Shown here piece by piece: positions 32,954 to 44,628 of a DNA stretch of 64,000 bases (position 1 is its first letter; every line of letters begins with the position of its first letter). Origin of the DNA: Trichosphaerium sp. ATCC 40318 (taxonomy: Eukaryota; Discosea; Flabellinia; Trichosidae); contig JALMLS010000143.1 in the NCBI GenBank assembly GCA_038496445.1, forward strand, positions 248,001 to 312,000. Reading direction: 5' to 3'. The notes beneath the pieces were generated by a model. The model had not been told where the DNA came from and made no database searches. It worked only from the letters and a program-made list of their open reading frames with translations. Made by a program: the position numbers and the translations under genes.

Positions 32954-33735
32954 ATGAAAAGTATTGCAGGAGTACATACAATCGATTTAGCAGCCACAAA
33001 TGCAACAGATGAATGGATTAATCCACTACTTTCTAGAGTAAAGGTTTTAAGTATTTATGGTTGTAAACTGATTACAAAAAAATATATTGGCACTCTTAGC
33101 AACACTAACATCAGATTGATAAATGATTTATGCGAATGGCATTTCTTTTCGTTTACTTCTAGTTCTAAAGACTTACAAATAGAAAGTTTTAATAAAAGTT
33201 ACAGGTGGTGGTGAGTTCATGCTGTATCTTAAGTTCTATTTACTAGTAATACTCCATACACTTTTATCATGTAAACTATCGTATATATACCGGCCATGAG
33301 ACACCACTCGATGATAAAATTCGTGCAAGGCAATTACCCGCTAAACACCCAAAGTCATTTTCGGTTTGTACCTCCAATGGTCAACGAATTAATCAATTGC
33401 TTTCTTTTATAGTCACACAAGACCGACACAACAAGGTCAAAGATGCAACAACAAGTCAATTATTGTCGCAATATATTCAAACCACGGCCGACGAAGAATA
33501 AACACGTGGTTTGAAAGCGTTGGGAAATGTACACTATCAATTTGGATTCTTGTAAATTGATAACAGATGAGGGTGCAAAAGCTTTAGCAAGAGTACATAC
33601 TATCAACTGAGCCGGTGTTACAGAATAGCAAATAAGGGCATAAAAGCCATGGCTGGAGTACATAAAATTGATTTACAATTTACCAATGTTACCAAGGGAG
33701 GGCGTTCACACCATCAACTTGCACCAGTACTTTTT
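32954..33735 (+). pseudogene. Leucine-rich-repeat gene relic A
   Basis: A plus-strand frame at 32954-33214 starts with GVHTIDLAATNATDEWINPL, then LRR-like sequence that degenerates. After a gap, about 33510-33735 again reads LRR-type DNA (ATTTGGATTCTTGTAAATTG, ACAGATGAGGGTGCAAAAGC) broken by stops and frameshifts. The DNA from about 33510 to 33690 is nearly identical to about 38638-38820. It is related to the F-box/LRR gene at 15618-16951 and is not functional. Confidence 0.7.
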
Positions 33736-34284
33736 TTAAAGCCTACAAAACCTTGAAAACCACTATAGCTGTTGACGTGCGTCTAATATTATTACATAGA
33801 TACGCGTTCATCATCTGAAGTGGTCGGTATGTAAACAGGTCAACAAACAACTGAAGTGAAGTTATGCTTCATTGTCCTGTGACTATTGAAGTTATTGTAA
33901 CAAGTGACCCAAAAATGAAATTATATTTCTCTTTTTTTAATTCTTTGATTGCATCGTCTCTTCGGATTATCACCCACCATCCCGACTAAATTACAAACAC
34001 TAATAGAAAAAACAAACAAACAACTCAAAATCAAACTGGATTGCAAGTCACGTGCCAAGATGACGGTTTACATCTCAAATTACTCTAAATGGTTTATTCT
34101 TTGTAAGTGGCTATAATTGTATGACCGGTAGAATAAATAAGGGGCAGTCCAATTATACCCTACATAGAGTATTTTGTAACGCAGTACAATAACAGCTTAT
34201 AAAGTTTTTTTTATGACTTGGAGAAAAACAAAAGTCTTATCTGATAAAACAACATTGTTATTTTATTTGAAGCACACTGTACTT

Positions 34285-36884
34285 TTAAGGCAAGTTCATG
34301 ACGTATTCCTTCATGGCTGCGAATTTAGGACTTCCCCATCCTGAGACTGCATCCCATCCTTCTACAGCACCTAATAAAACGTAAGAAGGTGAACTGACAA
34401 GTACTACTTCAAAAGCTTACCGTAACCATATTGGCAACATCTACCTTGAGTACATGTGTTGTCACCGACAGTAATATCGGTAAAGTATTTTGATTGGTCT
34501 TCACCCATCTTATATAGGACTTGGTTCAAGAAACCTAAAGGTTGCTTACCAGCTTCCATACGCGCATCGTTCAATAAAGAGACCTAGAAACAAAACTCAG
34601 ACTTCGCGAAAACTAGGAAGTAAAAAAACTAATTTTCTTACGATTGCGGCGATAGTTGGTGTCGATGCTGAGGTACCAGCACTTTGAGAAGTTTTTCCAT
34701 TTTGAATGATCAAGATACGAGACCCAGTAGCGGAGATATCAGGGTATCCACGGTTAGTCTTGGTCCAGTATTGGTTTGGTGGAAGAATAGCATTTGAGGA
34801 GGTATATTTAGCAACAGCAGCTTGTTGCCATGATGGTGTTGCAGTGATCTCAGAGAATCCACCTCCAGTTGTCCATCGGAAAAGGGTGTTGTTCTATAAA
34901 GGACAATTAGAATTTTAAACATACAGACTATTTTGAGTACGTACAAACATGCAAGGATGCTCAAGTTTTGCTGTTGTGCAAGGATACCCTTGGTTACAGA
35001 TTGAAGGAGTGCTTGTGCTTCCACTTCCAATAACGGTAGTAGCACTGTATAGATATTATTAGTTTTGAAATACTAAAGAAACGTACGAAGTAGTGGTAAC
35101 CCAGTCAGAACTAGCAGGGTAGATACCAAAGACAGGATGAGTTGTATTTAGACAACCTTAAAAGTTATGTTACTTCAGTTTCTCCGCAAGAGAGGTACCT
35201 GTGTTCAAGTTTCCTGCAGCACCTTGATCACCCTAAATTCTACACGTAAGATAAAATACGTTAGAGCGCTGATTTATACGTACAGAAGCAACAATCCATG
35301 ATACTCCAGTAGCACTCACTTTTTGGATTTCTGTGTTGGCACGTGCAATGTAAGCTTTTACATCACCATTATCACATTTTGCGTGTGTAACGGAAGCTTG
35401 GCATGTTGCGACTTCAGGCCATCCGTATGATACAGAGACAACTTGTGGGCGACTGTCATGATTGAAAACCTCAAGAGCAGCTTCGTATAGCCATCCGTCT
35501 TCAATAGACCAATACCTTAGGTATCACGTGTTAGAGTACAAAATTTTACAAAAAAAAGAGCAATTGTCTTACCAGTTCTTAACTTTACTTCCTAGACCCA
35601 TTACGATTTCAATATCAAGAGTACTTTCACCATCGAAACCTTAAAACAATAAGTCAATCACGTTTTTGTTTCAACAAAAAGGGTTGAGTACTTACCGCCT
35701 TGTTGGTATTTTCCTACAATTGTAGTAAAGTTTGTAAATACTTCATCAGCTTCCTTGGCGTATGTTGCCATGTCTGAGGAAAGTATTAAGTAATATATTT
35801 CAAAGAATGTTCTCAAAAACAAGCAAGGGAAAGAGGAAAAAGGTGAAGTACGAGCCTGTGAACAATGGTCCTGCTACAGGAAGAAATTCAAGAATACATT
35901 GAGCTGTCTTGTCATTTTGGGCTGCCTTTGAACAAGTCAGTGGATTACGGGATACAAACTACGTACCAAGTGTGGTGGAATACCATAAAGGCTGCGAACA
36001 GTAGATGTGACGACGGAACCGTACGAATACGGATCAACGTTCTTAGAGGTATCGAGTTTGTCAGGGTAGATTGGGAAAGCAGTCAATCCAGTGACAATAT
36101 CAACGTGTTCTGAGATTTCTTTTGGGATGGTGGCACCACCCAATTGTCTGAAGGCTCTGTAACCTAACAGATATTGTAAGATAGGCACGAAAAGTAAACA
36201 GAAGTTTCAAACAGCATTGGTTCACGAAACTCACCTTTGTTAATGTGCTCGAACTCATGTACTCTAGTGTTGAATATATCCTCTACAGCCGCAGTAGTAG
36301 CTTCAATCTTCAAAGCATCACCTAATTCAAGAACACTGACGCCTTTGAACATTGATTAAAAAGTAATGTCACGTTATAATTGATGTACCATCGAACTGGG
36401 TAAAAAAGGCTGATACTTTGTCCATTACCTCTTGAGGTGGAGATATAAGATCCATAACCTCTTTTGTGGTCACGTGCTTGCTGTTGGAAAAGTTAGGCGA
36501 CATTCATTTTGGTAAACAATACCATAAACGTTGGCAGGTACCAACGCATTATTAAAAATAACCGGTTGCACAGCAGGAAAAAAGTGAACAAAGTTTTCTT
36601 ACCTGAAATTAGGAGATTCTGGGTCGCTTCTGTCAAGAACGATAGCCTATGAGATATCAGCTGTACAGTATAAATCTAGCGCACCTCTAACATCTTCAGG
36701 TTTCTTTGCTTCAAAGCCACGTGAAAGCGCATCTCTACATCACACGTGATTAAATGGCGAATACAACGGGATTAGACGTACTTTCAACATTACTGCGCGC
36801 ATGGCGCAAGCGACGCCAATCTTCTGGCTTTGTAGCAAATGCTACTGCGATAACCAAAACTAGAACAAGAAGAGCTTGCTTCAT
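34285..36884 (-). CDS. S53 sedolisin / tripeptidyl-peptidase-like protease, copy 1
   Basis: About 13 exons. A signal peptide (MKQALLVLVLVIAVAFA) is at 36884. A pro-region follows (TKEVMDLISPPQEVMDKVSA, GVSVLELGDALKIEATTAAV, GYRAFRQLGGATIPKEISEH), in the manner of pro-kumamolisin. The catalytic domain has GESTLDIEIVMGLG (Glu and Asp four residues apart), SWIVASGDQGAAGNLN (oxyanion Asp) and GTSASTPTIAAIVSLLNDAR (nucleophilic Ser). A C-terminal calcium-site region has DITAGDNTC and GYGAVEGWDAVSGWGSPKF. S53 enzymes are acid proteases; TPP1 relatives act in lysosomes and physarolisin-type ones in slime moulds. No frame break was found. The gene forms an inverted pair with 47919-50503. Confidence 0.9.
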
Positions 36885-36921
36885 TGTGTAGTATCCGAGG
36901 TAAAAAACTTGTTAGATTTAA

Positions 36922-37560
36922 GGGCGTCATCTCAGATTAGTGTTTACTAAATTGTACATGCTTTGATTTACTTTAAACTTTTGCCACACTACAAACACGT
37001 GTATACACAGCTCTGTGTAAAAAGTTGGCTTTGAATATGAACTTCGAGCATTATGATGTGCTTTTTTTAGCAGTTTTTTTTATCTCAATTGTACATCCTC
37101 AGATTTTCCTTAAACTTTATATTCAAAGTCTGCACACATATTTAAGGTGTTTTTGGCAATATCAGCTTCGAATATAAGGTTTAGGGATTGAATTTTTCTT
37201 ATTTTGGAAAGTAAATCTTAATTTAGTATTTTTTCTTTTTTGCAGATGCTTGAATTTGCTTAATACGCTGATATACGGTTAATGTATGTGTGCTAAGTGC
37301 AGTCATCAAAAATGAACTTCAAATACAGGTTTTGTCTTTAGTAATAATGTAAAATAGCCTAAAATGTGTTTATATGATAGTAAAACGCGTTTTAGACACT
37401 TTTCGGTTTTGGCACATCAGTTTAAGCAGTTTTTTTTTTCAATTTTTCAAAGGCGACCTGTGTTGCTCTAAATCGCTATGGAGGATGCTTTGTGTGTCTG
37501 GAATGCATTGTGTAAAAAGTAGCAAATTCTGTACGCTGGGTCTAATCTGAGAGGACGCCC
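36922..37560. mobile_element. TTAA-flanked MITE-like element (piggyBac-type target)
   Basis: A 639-bp non-coding element. The left end is GGGCGTCATCTCAGATTAG. The reverse complement of the right end is GGGCGTCCTCTCAGATTAG, one mismatch in 19. It is flanked by TTAA on both sides (36918-36921 and 37561-37564). The matching place in the right arm of the inverted repeat (near 47880-47886) has a single TTAA and no element, giving an empty site and showing insertion after the arms were duplicated. TTAA duplication is the hallmark of piggyBac-type transposition. No transposase is encoded. Confidence 0.88.
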
Positions 37561-37640
37561 TTAAGAGATGACTTAAAGCCGCAGAAACGCACTTTGTGTG
37601 ACGTTGTTTCCTATCCGTTCCCGTAATCTCGTTAATTTGC

Positions 37641-38490
37641 TAACAACAAGGCGATCAAGAATAGTTCGTTATATTTTAGAGATGGCAGAAATACCAGTCC
37701 GGGACTGGTTACAGACCGAAACGCAAAAGACGGTTTGTAAACGTCCAAACGGTGCGCTGTCAAAGGAGTACCCTTGGAAAATCGGAAAAATAGCCGAAAA
37801 AGGATTTTTGTCAAAGGGACTCCCCACATAGTTCCATCACATATTTTGGAACCTGTCAAACGTAAAACAATCATAACATGCAACGCACAATGTGAAACTT
37901 TAGTCTTACTTTCGTCAGGCGTCTTTTCACTCTTTTCTTCCCTAAAATGTATTATCCTTTTTTTGAGGTCGTTTAAATTATTGCTTAGGCTCTGTTTGCT
38001 TCAGACAACTGAATTTAACCACAAGTTTACCACGTCTATCTATAGTAGTGAAATTGCTTTTTTTAATTTATTGTTTATTGGTCCTCACCTAAACGCAAGC
38101 GCAACAAAAGCACCAGCGGTTTGGGAAGTTACCAGTACCTCGTGAATAGTCACGTGTTTTCTACATTCTGGTTTATTCTAAGTACGCACCTGGCTCAACG
38201 TTGTTGATCTACCTTTCTTCCAAACCATCCTCACAACAATAAACATAAAAACCACCATAGCTTTATAAAATACATAACTCTCGTAGCAAAAGGTTAAACC
38301 TACCCAATTAAAATCATAAACTATTGCAATAAAATAAATAACACACAAGATAGCCGAAACTATCATGACAGGAGATGGTTTATCAGTGAGAACCGAAGGT
38401 GAAGTAAAAGTTCTTTATGTTAGCCCATTACTGAAAAATACGACAATTTCTTTGACACGATTTAAACTGGACGGTCACCATCCTGCATTT
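37641..38490. other. Spacer inside the inverted-repeat region
   Basis: No supported gene. Plus-strand frames at 37598-37831 and 37774-38145 overlap the arm edge and have no domain. A minus-strand frame at 38178-38366 has hydrophobic stretches (FIVVRMVWKK at its end) and could be a membrane-protein relic. CACGTG lies near 38150. Confidence 0.4.
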
Positions 38491-38905
38491 ATTTGTTAAT
38501 GTACATACTATCGACTTAAGTGAATGTAGCTTGCTAGCAGATGTGGGTATCAAGGCATTGGCTGGTGTCCATACACACATATGAGTAACAAGCTATGGTT
38601 TGAAATCATTGGCTGTTGTACGTATATAGCAGACAGTGGTTTGAAAGCGTTGGCAAATGTACACTATCAATTTGGATTCTTGTAAATTGATAACAGATGA
38701 GGGTGTAAAAGCATTAGCAAGAGTACATACTATCAACTGAGTCGGTGTTACAGAATAACAAACAAGGGCATAAAAGCTGGAGTACATAAAATTGATTTAC
38801 AATTTACAGTTACCAATAAGGGTTTGAAAGCATTGGCAGGCGTTCACGGCATCAAAGCAGTTGGCGTGCATAAAATCAATTTGATGAATGAAGATGTGGA
38901 ACATT
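38491..38905 (+). pseudogene. Leucine-rich-repeat gene relic B
   Basis: LRR-type DNA with stops in every frame, including GGTATCAAGGCATTGGCTGG, TTGGATTCTTGTAAATTGAT and GCATTGGCAGGCGTTCACGG. The part at 38638-38820 is nearly identical to 33510-33690, a direct duplication about 5.1 kb apart. The shared frame-destroying changes (for example ATCAACTGAGTCGGTG compared with ATCAACTGAGCCGGTG) show that the pseudogene had already decayed when it was copied. Confidence 0.7.
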
Positions 38906-39011
38906 TCAAGGTCAAGTCTTATTGGAAGGACAAGAGCCTATTCCAGCGACAGACTGTACGTGTGTTTGCTTTGCTATCTACAACATGCCAAAATGTGTCC
39001 ATTTAATTACC

Positions 39012-40138
39012 TGTACAGTTGGATTTTGCCTTTCTGTACCACCTAACCTAAACACAACACAACTGAATATTACCCTTGGGTACGCTCTTGTTTCTCCGGG
39101 TTTTTTTTCCAACTTAATGCTATTTCTTGTCTCAAGAGCTTGAGTTCAATCTTGTTCACATCATTATTAGTGGCATTTATAGTTTTGAAATCGGTGTAGA
39201 TTCTCTTCCGTATACAACATTACTTCCAGATCAGATAGGTAGCGTTACCTTTATTTCCGCATTTTGTAGAGATGTTGTTTGGCGTTTGCTTTTGATGATG
39301 TCTTTGTATGGATTTATTTACCAATTTTTAGGGTGTCAGACTTTTAGCTGTGAAAATGATACACAATATAGACGGTACTCTTGACGGTGAAATAATAATA
39401 GGAGATACTATATTAGTAAGAAGTGATCTAATAATTAATGGAAACTTCTCTGTTTTAGGTACGAAACCTTGTTATCATTGTAGTTGCAATACTTATATTT
39501 ACAAGAACGGACAACGATTTTTGAAAGAAGCATCAAATCACGTGATTAATTTTACACCTAGGAGCAATCATTATTGAGTCAAATGATACAATTCTTAATA
39601 TTAAAGGATGTTTAGACGCGACAGATGGTGTTAATATACAATTGAAGAACAATGAAACGTATGTTCAAGATCAAAAAATAATTGAGATATTAACACCATG
39701 TGATGTCGAAGTAAGTCAACAAACATTGAATTTAAGTTTTATTTTACCTTACACCCACCTTTCTTGTAGAATACCACTTTCTCTCTAATTGGTGGAAACA
39801 CAAGTATTGTAGGATGAGTGTTCAGAGTTAAGAGCTAAAAAGACAAAAACATCAAGTGGCATTGCTCTTACTATTGCAATTTATACAAATGGTTGTGGTG
39901 GTAGCTCTTCTTCATTGTCATCAACCCAGGGTAATACTTTAGAAATTGTACTTCCAGCCGTTTTTGCTTATGTGGTTGTTCTGGCATTGGTAGTAACGGC
40001 AGTGATGTACTTTATTAGGTACCTTGAATTTCTTTTTGCAACGTTATTCTTCTCCACCTCTTATTAATTGTGATTCTTAGGTGGCGTAGATTTCACTCAC
40101 TCCCGGCATTTATTACATCATGGTCATCACGGTCTTAA
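39012..40138 (+). pseudogene. Membrane-anchored surface-protein relic, copy A
   Basis: Exon-like pieces in order: TVGFCLSVPPNLNTTQLNIT (39012-39078), LEFNLVHIIISGIYSFEIGV (39138-39237), a segment around 39331-39459 corresponding to GCQTFSCEND and INGNFSVL, IIIESNDTILNIKGCLDATD (about 39562-39711), and from 39813 DECSELRAKKTKTSSGIALT. A transmembrane helix follows (VLPAVFAYVVVLALVVTAVM), then a short basic tail to a stop at 40136-40138. The third piece has lost 2 bp compared with the inverted copy at 45254-44629, breaking the frame. It was a type I membrane protein with Asn-x-Thr sites. The family is unrecognised. Confidence 0.6.
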
Positions 40139-41000
40139 CTTGAAGTTGTGAAAGCCTTTTTTTTATGCAATAAAAGCAAGCCAACTATCAACAAGCAACA
40201 TTGATATTTGACTGTCATTAAAAAGAAGAGTTTGAAGCACTCTTCGCTTCTGCCTCAACAAGGGTAGTTGGGGTTTTACAACACATGGTCGTGATAGACG
40301 TGAATGTGTTGGTATTCTTTGATGTCACTTTATTCCCTGTACAAAAACGTTTACTATTTACATGTACAAATATGCGCAAACCATACGGATGGAACGTAAT
40401 TTGTATATCTAAGTATGACTAGCATTGGTCCCGATGAGGTAACTAGCGACGAATACAAACTTGTTTCGCCAACATATAGTCACGTGCTCAAAGTGGGTTT
40501 TTTTCCGTGTCAATACGAGCGGCTATGATCAAGAAGGTGGAGTTATGCAGTTTACTTTTTATGCTGTACAACACTAATAGTACTCTACTAATGGTTGGGT
40601 GGCGTCATTAGGCTTTGTTTAAAAAGTCCTTCTATCTGCATTCGAAATTCCGTTCATAGTAACCGATTGTAGAGCATCCGGGTGTCAGCATATCGCAGTA
40701 TAATAGCTGTGACTTCATGTTAATCTTTTTAGTCCCGAAAATCACACAAGATTATGTTCATCAACCTCTTTTTTATTACTAAACTAGTTGTTACGATAAA
40801 CACCACAGATGTTACGACTGCTTTTAGTTGTTTCATTTGCTCAGCTGTCTTAAGGGGTAAAGTAGCCAATGAAACAAAATCCTGAAAACCCAATAACATG
40901 TTATGTAGGTAATGAACAAAGCTCGCTTTCTTCTTGGTTATAAAACTTAATGCTCTGACAATAAAATATACCCTCCTGGTAACACAACAGGGTTTGACAT
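40139..41000. other. Spacer, no supported gene
   Basis: Non-coding as far as I can see. One CACGTG near 40483. No repeat structure stands out and no open frame over 60 codons with protein-like composition was found. Confidence 0.45.
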
Positions 41001-42160
41001 GTTATTACACTTCAATTTATACGTCACCGGATTCACTAACGGTAAGTGGGACAAAGTTGAAACAGAAATAGCACTTTTATGAAATCTGCTAACAATTCGA
41101 ACATAGACACATTACCCGTTGCAATCTTCCCAAAATTCCTTTTTACAATAGACAACGTGTATCTATCTTTACGTGTTTTGAATACGAGTAATAACGAATA
41201 AGCTTCTGGATCATTATATGATATGACAACTCGTTGGTCAGAAAATACCACGTGGGAATCCTTTCCTGACAATAAAGGCGTGAACACTATGATTCTGGAA
41301 TGACAGGATCTTATTCTGGCATTAAAAAAGGACAATATGCTAATATAACTATTATCTCAGATTGGAATAGTCTTGATATCATAGCGACCAAAGGTTGGCT
41401 TATTAAGCAAGGTGAGGTGATGGTAAAATTTGTACAATGAAGCCTATACTCGAAGTCAACCTTAGCCTAGCGAATAATGAACCTTACTATTTGTGAACTG
41501 ATTTTAATCACAGATAATACTCATGACTTTTATCCGTGTGACTCTAAGTATCCGCCTTCAATTACAGTGGCTTACATACTTGTAAGTGAATATATAGGGA
41601 TTAAAACCGAGCTGGGTTGTGCAACGTACAAAGACCCACGTACGAAGTTTTTATGAGTAATCCTCAGTTGTCATTTACTGGTATTAAATTGTTGCTAGTT
41701 GGCGAAATACCTTACCCAAAACCTTTCGTAGCGTATACACGTCTTTGCTTTTTCTGTGGTTTGTCGATTCCTTTACCAGGTTTAGTTTTAAAAAGCGGCT
41801 ATGGAACTATCAATGGCGCTGACGTCTATTTTACTACTGTTCCACCTATTCCAAGCAAAGTTTGTATGTATATTTTTTTATTCATTGCTTTGCTCTACAC
41901 CCTACCAATATGTAGCGATTTAATGTTCTGTCACAGTTGGATACTGCTTCTCTGTTCCGCATAATCTAAACACAACACATCTGAATATTACCCTTGGGTA
42001 CGGTCTTTCTGCCGTATTCTTTTTCAAGATTTTAAAGTAACATCTTGTCTGTCCTTTTCAACCTTGAGTGGCGTTTCTAGTGTTGAAATTGGTATAGATT
42101 CTCTTCCATATACCCAGATCAGATAGGCAGGCTTATCTTTAACTTACTACCGCACTCTTG
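41001..42160 (+). pseudogene. Surface-protein relic, copy B (5' part only)
   Basis: Plus-strand exon-like segments: GSYSGIKKGQYANITIISDW (about 41310-41410), DNTHDFYPCDSKYPPSITVA (about 41513-41582), NPQLSFTGIKLLLVGEIPYP (about 41640-41760), then TVGYCFSVPHNLNTTHLNIT (about 41937-41997). The last piece and what follows (about 41930-42180) are a direct duplicate of about 39005-39300 in copy A. The 3' half, including the transmembrane exon, is missing: the sequence runs into the oppositely oriented FAD-oxidase relic. Confidence 0.5.
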
Positions 42161-43430
42161 TTTTGATGACTATTTTCAACTGACCAGTCATTGAACCTTT
42201 GAGGTTTTAATGTATTCAGTTCGAGATCATCACTGAGGTCAATGAGTGATTTAAGCACATTGTTTTCAGAGCACATGGATGGATTATTATTGCATATAAC
42301 AGTCACACAGAATAGCCTCGCCTTGTTTTTACCAAAAGAAAGCCAAACTGGATCTATATCTATCCAATCCGGCAATGTATCTATACCTTCTAACCACATA
42401 CTCCATGCTTGTCTTACAACACAAGAAAATGGTTGCCAGCATACTTCTCCCATTAGCATTTGGTCGGTATATTCATTGTCGGTTGCCACTAATGAGTGTG
42501 GTTGGTACGTTGTACGGCTTGTGAAGCTGTAAAACAAGGGATAAAGCAATACCAAAATTACCTCCTCCGCCTCTTGACGCCCAAAACAACATTTTCATTT
42601 GCTGATGCTTTTACTACAGTTCCATTTGCAAGCATAAACGTGACCTCTAGCACATTGTCAGAACCAAGTCCATAACTGCGTGATAGAAAAGACCATCCAC
42701 CTCCTAGTAGAAACCCAGCCACACCAACTAAAGGGCATCCAAGAACTACCCAAGAAGTATTTTGAAGACGACGATAAATGTCATCCCAACAAACTGTAAC
42801 GGAACAGTTGTAACGTTGATGTAAGTTCTAATTTATTAATATTTACAAGTTAAGTAGGATAGATAAGTGATAGAAAACAGATAGAAATTTATGGGAAATT
42901 TCATATATTTTCTACTTCTCATTGAGAGTTCCTCAAGTAATTCCATACGAGTTCTATCGGAGTTCTATAGGAATTCTTAGCGTTACACGAACACCAGCGC
43001 CCACGTGCATCGTACCGTTTTCGTAAAGCACTATATTGTTAAAGTATGTACGAAGTTGTAGGACTACACCACCATCATTTAAACTGTATCTGCGGCTTGT
43101 TGTTAGCATTTGAAGAATGTTATTTCTCACTAACCCTTCTGCGGAATGACCTCCACTTAGCGTTGAGAACGTAGTGTTACAATGTTGTACAGCGCTTACC
43201 GCATCAAAGTCCTCTGGGATATAACTAATGCTGGTGCCTTTTGCGCGAGCGCATTGTCTATTTTGAAAGGCGTTGTTGTAAATGACACTACCAGGGTACG
43301 AAATTGTGCCTGTCCAATCATCATTCGCGTTCAGTTGATCAGTAACACAACTGCACGTGACCTTATATGAGTTAGTCAAACATGAAAAGTGTCCTAAAAC
43401 AGGTAAAGTGTCCCAAAATTTTTTTTTCAC
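42161..43430 (-). pseudogene. FAD-linked (berberine-bridge-type) oxidase, broken 5' and middle part
   Basis: Reading from 43430: DFDAVSAVQHCNTTFSTLSG GHSAEG is split here as AVQHCNTTFSTLSGGHSAEG, the FAD-binding PCMH motif, followed by LYENGTMHVGAGVRV. The next exon (about 42797-42560) has CPLVGVAGFLLGGGWSFLSR, SYGLGSDNVLEVTFMLANGT and then, in a different frame, LFWASRGGGGNFG. A 1-bp shift lies between ANE and LFW. A further part (42550-42190) has MLMGEVCWQPFSCVVRQAW and LPDWIDIDPVWLSFGKN. The usual C-terminal BBE segment is absent here but appears in opposite orientation at 45266-45548. The enzyme class oxidises sugars or alkaloid-like substrates with a bicovalent FAD. This copy is not intact. 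Confidence 0.7.
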
Positions 43431-44628
43431 AAATGGAGCTCTAGCTAATCAAAACGAGGTCACCGCACAAACAACGTGTTTGATGCGGTAAAATTTTGAA
43501 GTTGATGAAATGAGGAGCCTGATATGTCACGGAACCTAGTTTTAAGTGGAGAAGGTGCACGCTTATATTGTCTGTTTCATTCAAGTTTTGAAACAGACTG
43601 ACTTTTAGCAAAAAAAATCCAGTTTCTGCCCGATCTGTCAGATCTGACGGATTTGACACTTCTGACAGATCTTGCAAATTGTCATTTTTTTAAATGTGAT
43701 CTACCTTCACGCCTGTCCAGTGAATCCAACCGTTTCAAACCCACGTGATTTAACAAACCCCAGAGCAAACTTTTTTATTTACATATTTGACGCCTAGCCG
43801 TAAGAAGTAGCGGCGTTTACAAAGCCTACAGCAACGCTGGTGGTGTTTTGGGGCGGTTTTGACGTTGTTACACCTTCATTGCTGCTTGGATGCTACCATA
43901 GCGCTTCTGTTAGCGTGGGGTAGGCGCTAGCGTAGCGCTAGTAAGTTATACACGTACGTTGATTTTTTGAAGCAAAACATACAGCAAACAGTGTTTGAGG
44001 CATTCATACCGTGTTTGGCGGTAATGCGATAGCTTTGTAGGACATCATACCTTTTTAATTCGCTTTTAGCGCACCTCTGTGGTTTGATCGTACCGTGTAC
44101 AGTTGGCGTAGGTAAAATACTGCGATCATCTTCCATGGTCTGTTGAAACTTACATTGAAAATTTTGCTATCACTTACCGTAAGGTACCTAAGTCATACAA
44201 TGAAGGACAACATTGTAACACAAATAGTTCACATTGTGATAGATCTACACCATTTGACAGAAGTGTCAGATCTTGCTAGATCTGCTAAAAGTGCTAAAAA
44301 CTCACTTTCTAGAAAATATTAGTAAAACTTGAACAACAGGTAAATAACACATGTTTTGACCAAACGGTTTTACCCGAAAACATACAAAGACAAGATCCTA
44401 CACCAAGGGTTTTGTAGAAAGCTATACACAAATTAAGAAGCCCTCTCGCGCTATTTAATGAACGTATAAGACGTCCTATGCCAAGTTCACCCATTTATCA
44501 ACAAATCAAAGTACCAAAATTCTGTTGACAAACTTGAATAGAAACAAATATTAGAGTCTGACAACAAGGAACCTACACAGGCGCATGTTGATAATAAGTT
44601 GGGTTGTTTTTATCAGCACATAAAGCTT
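43431..44628. repeat. Spacer with two dispersed-repeat fragments
   Basis: At about 43560-43690: TATTGTCTGTTTCATTCAAG, then CGATCTGTCAGATCTGACGG and TTCTGACAGATCTTGCAAAT. At about 44240-44300: GACAGAAGTGTCAGATCTTG and AGATCTGCTAAAAGTGC. Both belong to the repeat family best seen at 22715-22890. A short palindromic stretch, GGCGCTAGCGTAGCGCTAG, lies near 43923. Minus-strand frames at 43441-43677 and 43927-44136 are not supported as genes. Confidence 0.55.

Larger units (their letters stand above)
33748..37640. repeat. Left arm of a large inverted repeat
   Basis: Matches 47816-51050 in reverse orientation over more than 3 kb, including the full S53 peptidase gene, both flanks and the introns. 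Outer ends share CTATAGCTGTTGACG (33761 and about 51040). Inner ends share GTTAATTTGC (37631-37640) against GCAAATTAAC (from 47816). The arms differ by scattered substitutions and small indels, for example a two-codon difference near 36030 compared with 48770. This arm also contains a 639-bp insertion at 36922-37560 that the other arm lacks. Confidence 0.9.

Noticed and set aside
42242-42532. A 96-codon plus-strand frame
   Set aside because: Opposite the FAD-oxidase relic, whose minus-strand reading shows family motifs.
43923-43941. Short palindrome GGCGCTAGCGTAGCGCTAG as a mobile-element end or origin
   Set aside because: Too short, with no partner copy, no target duplication and no supporting context.
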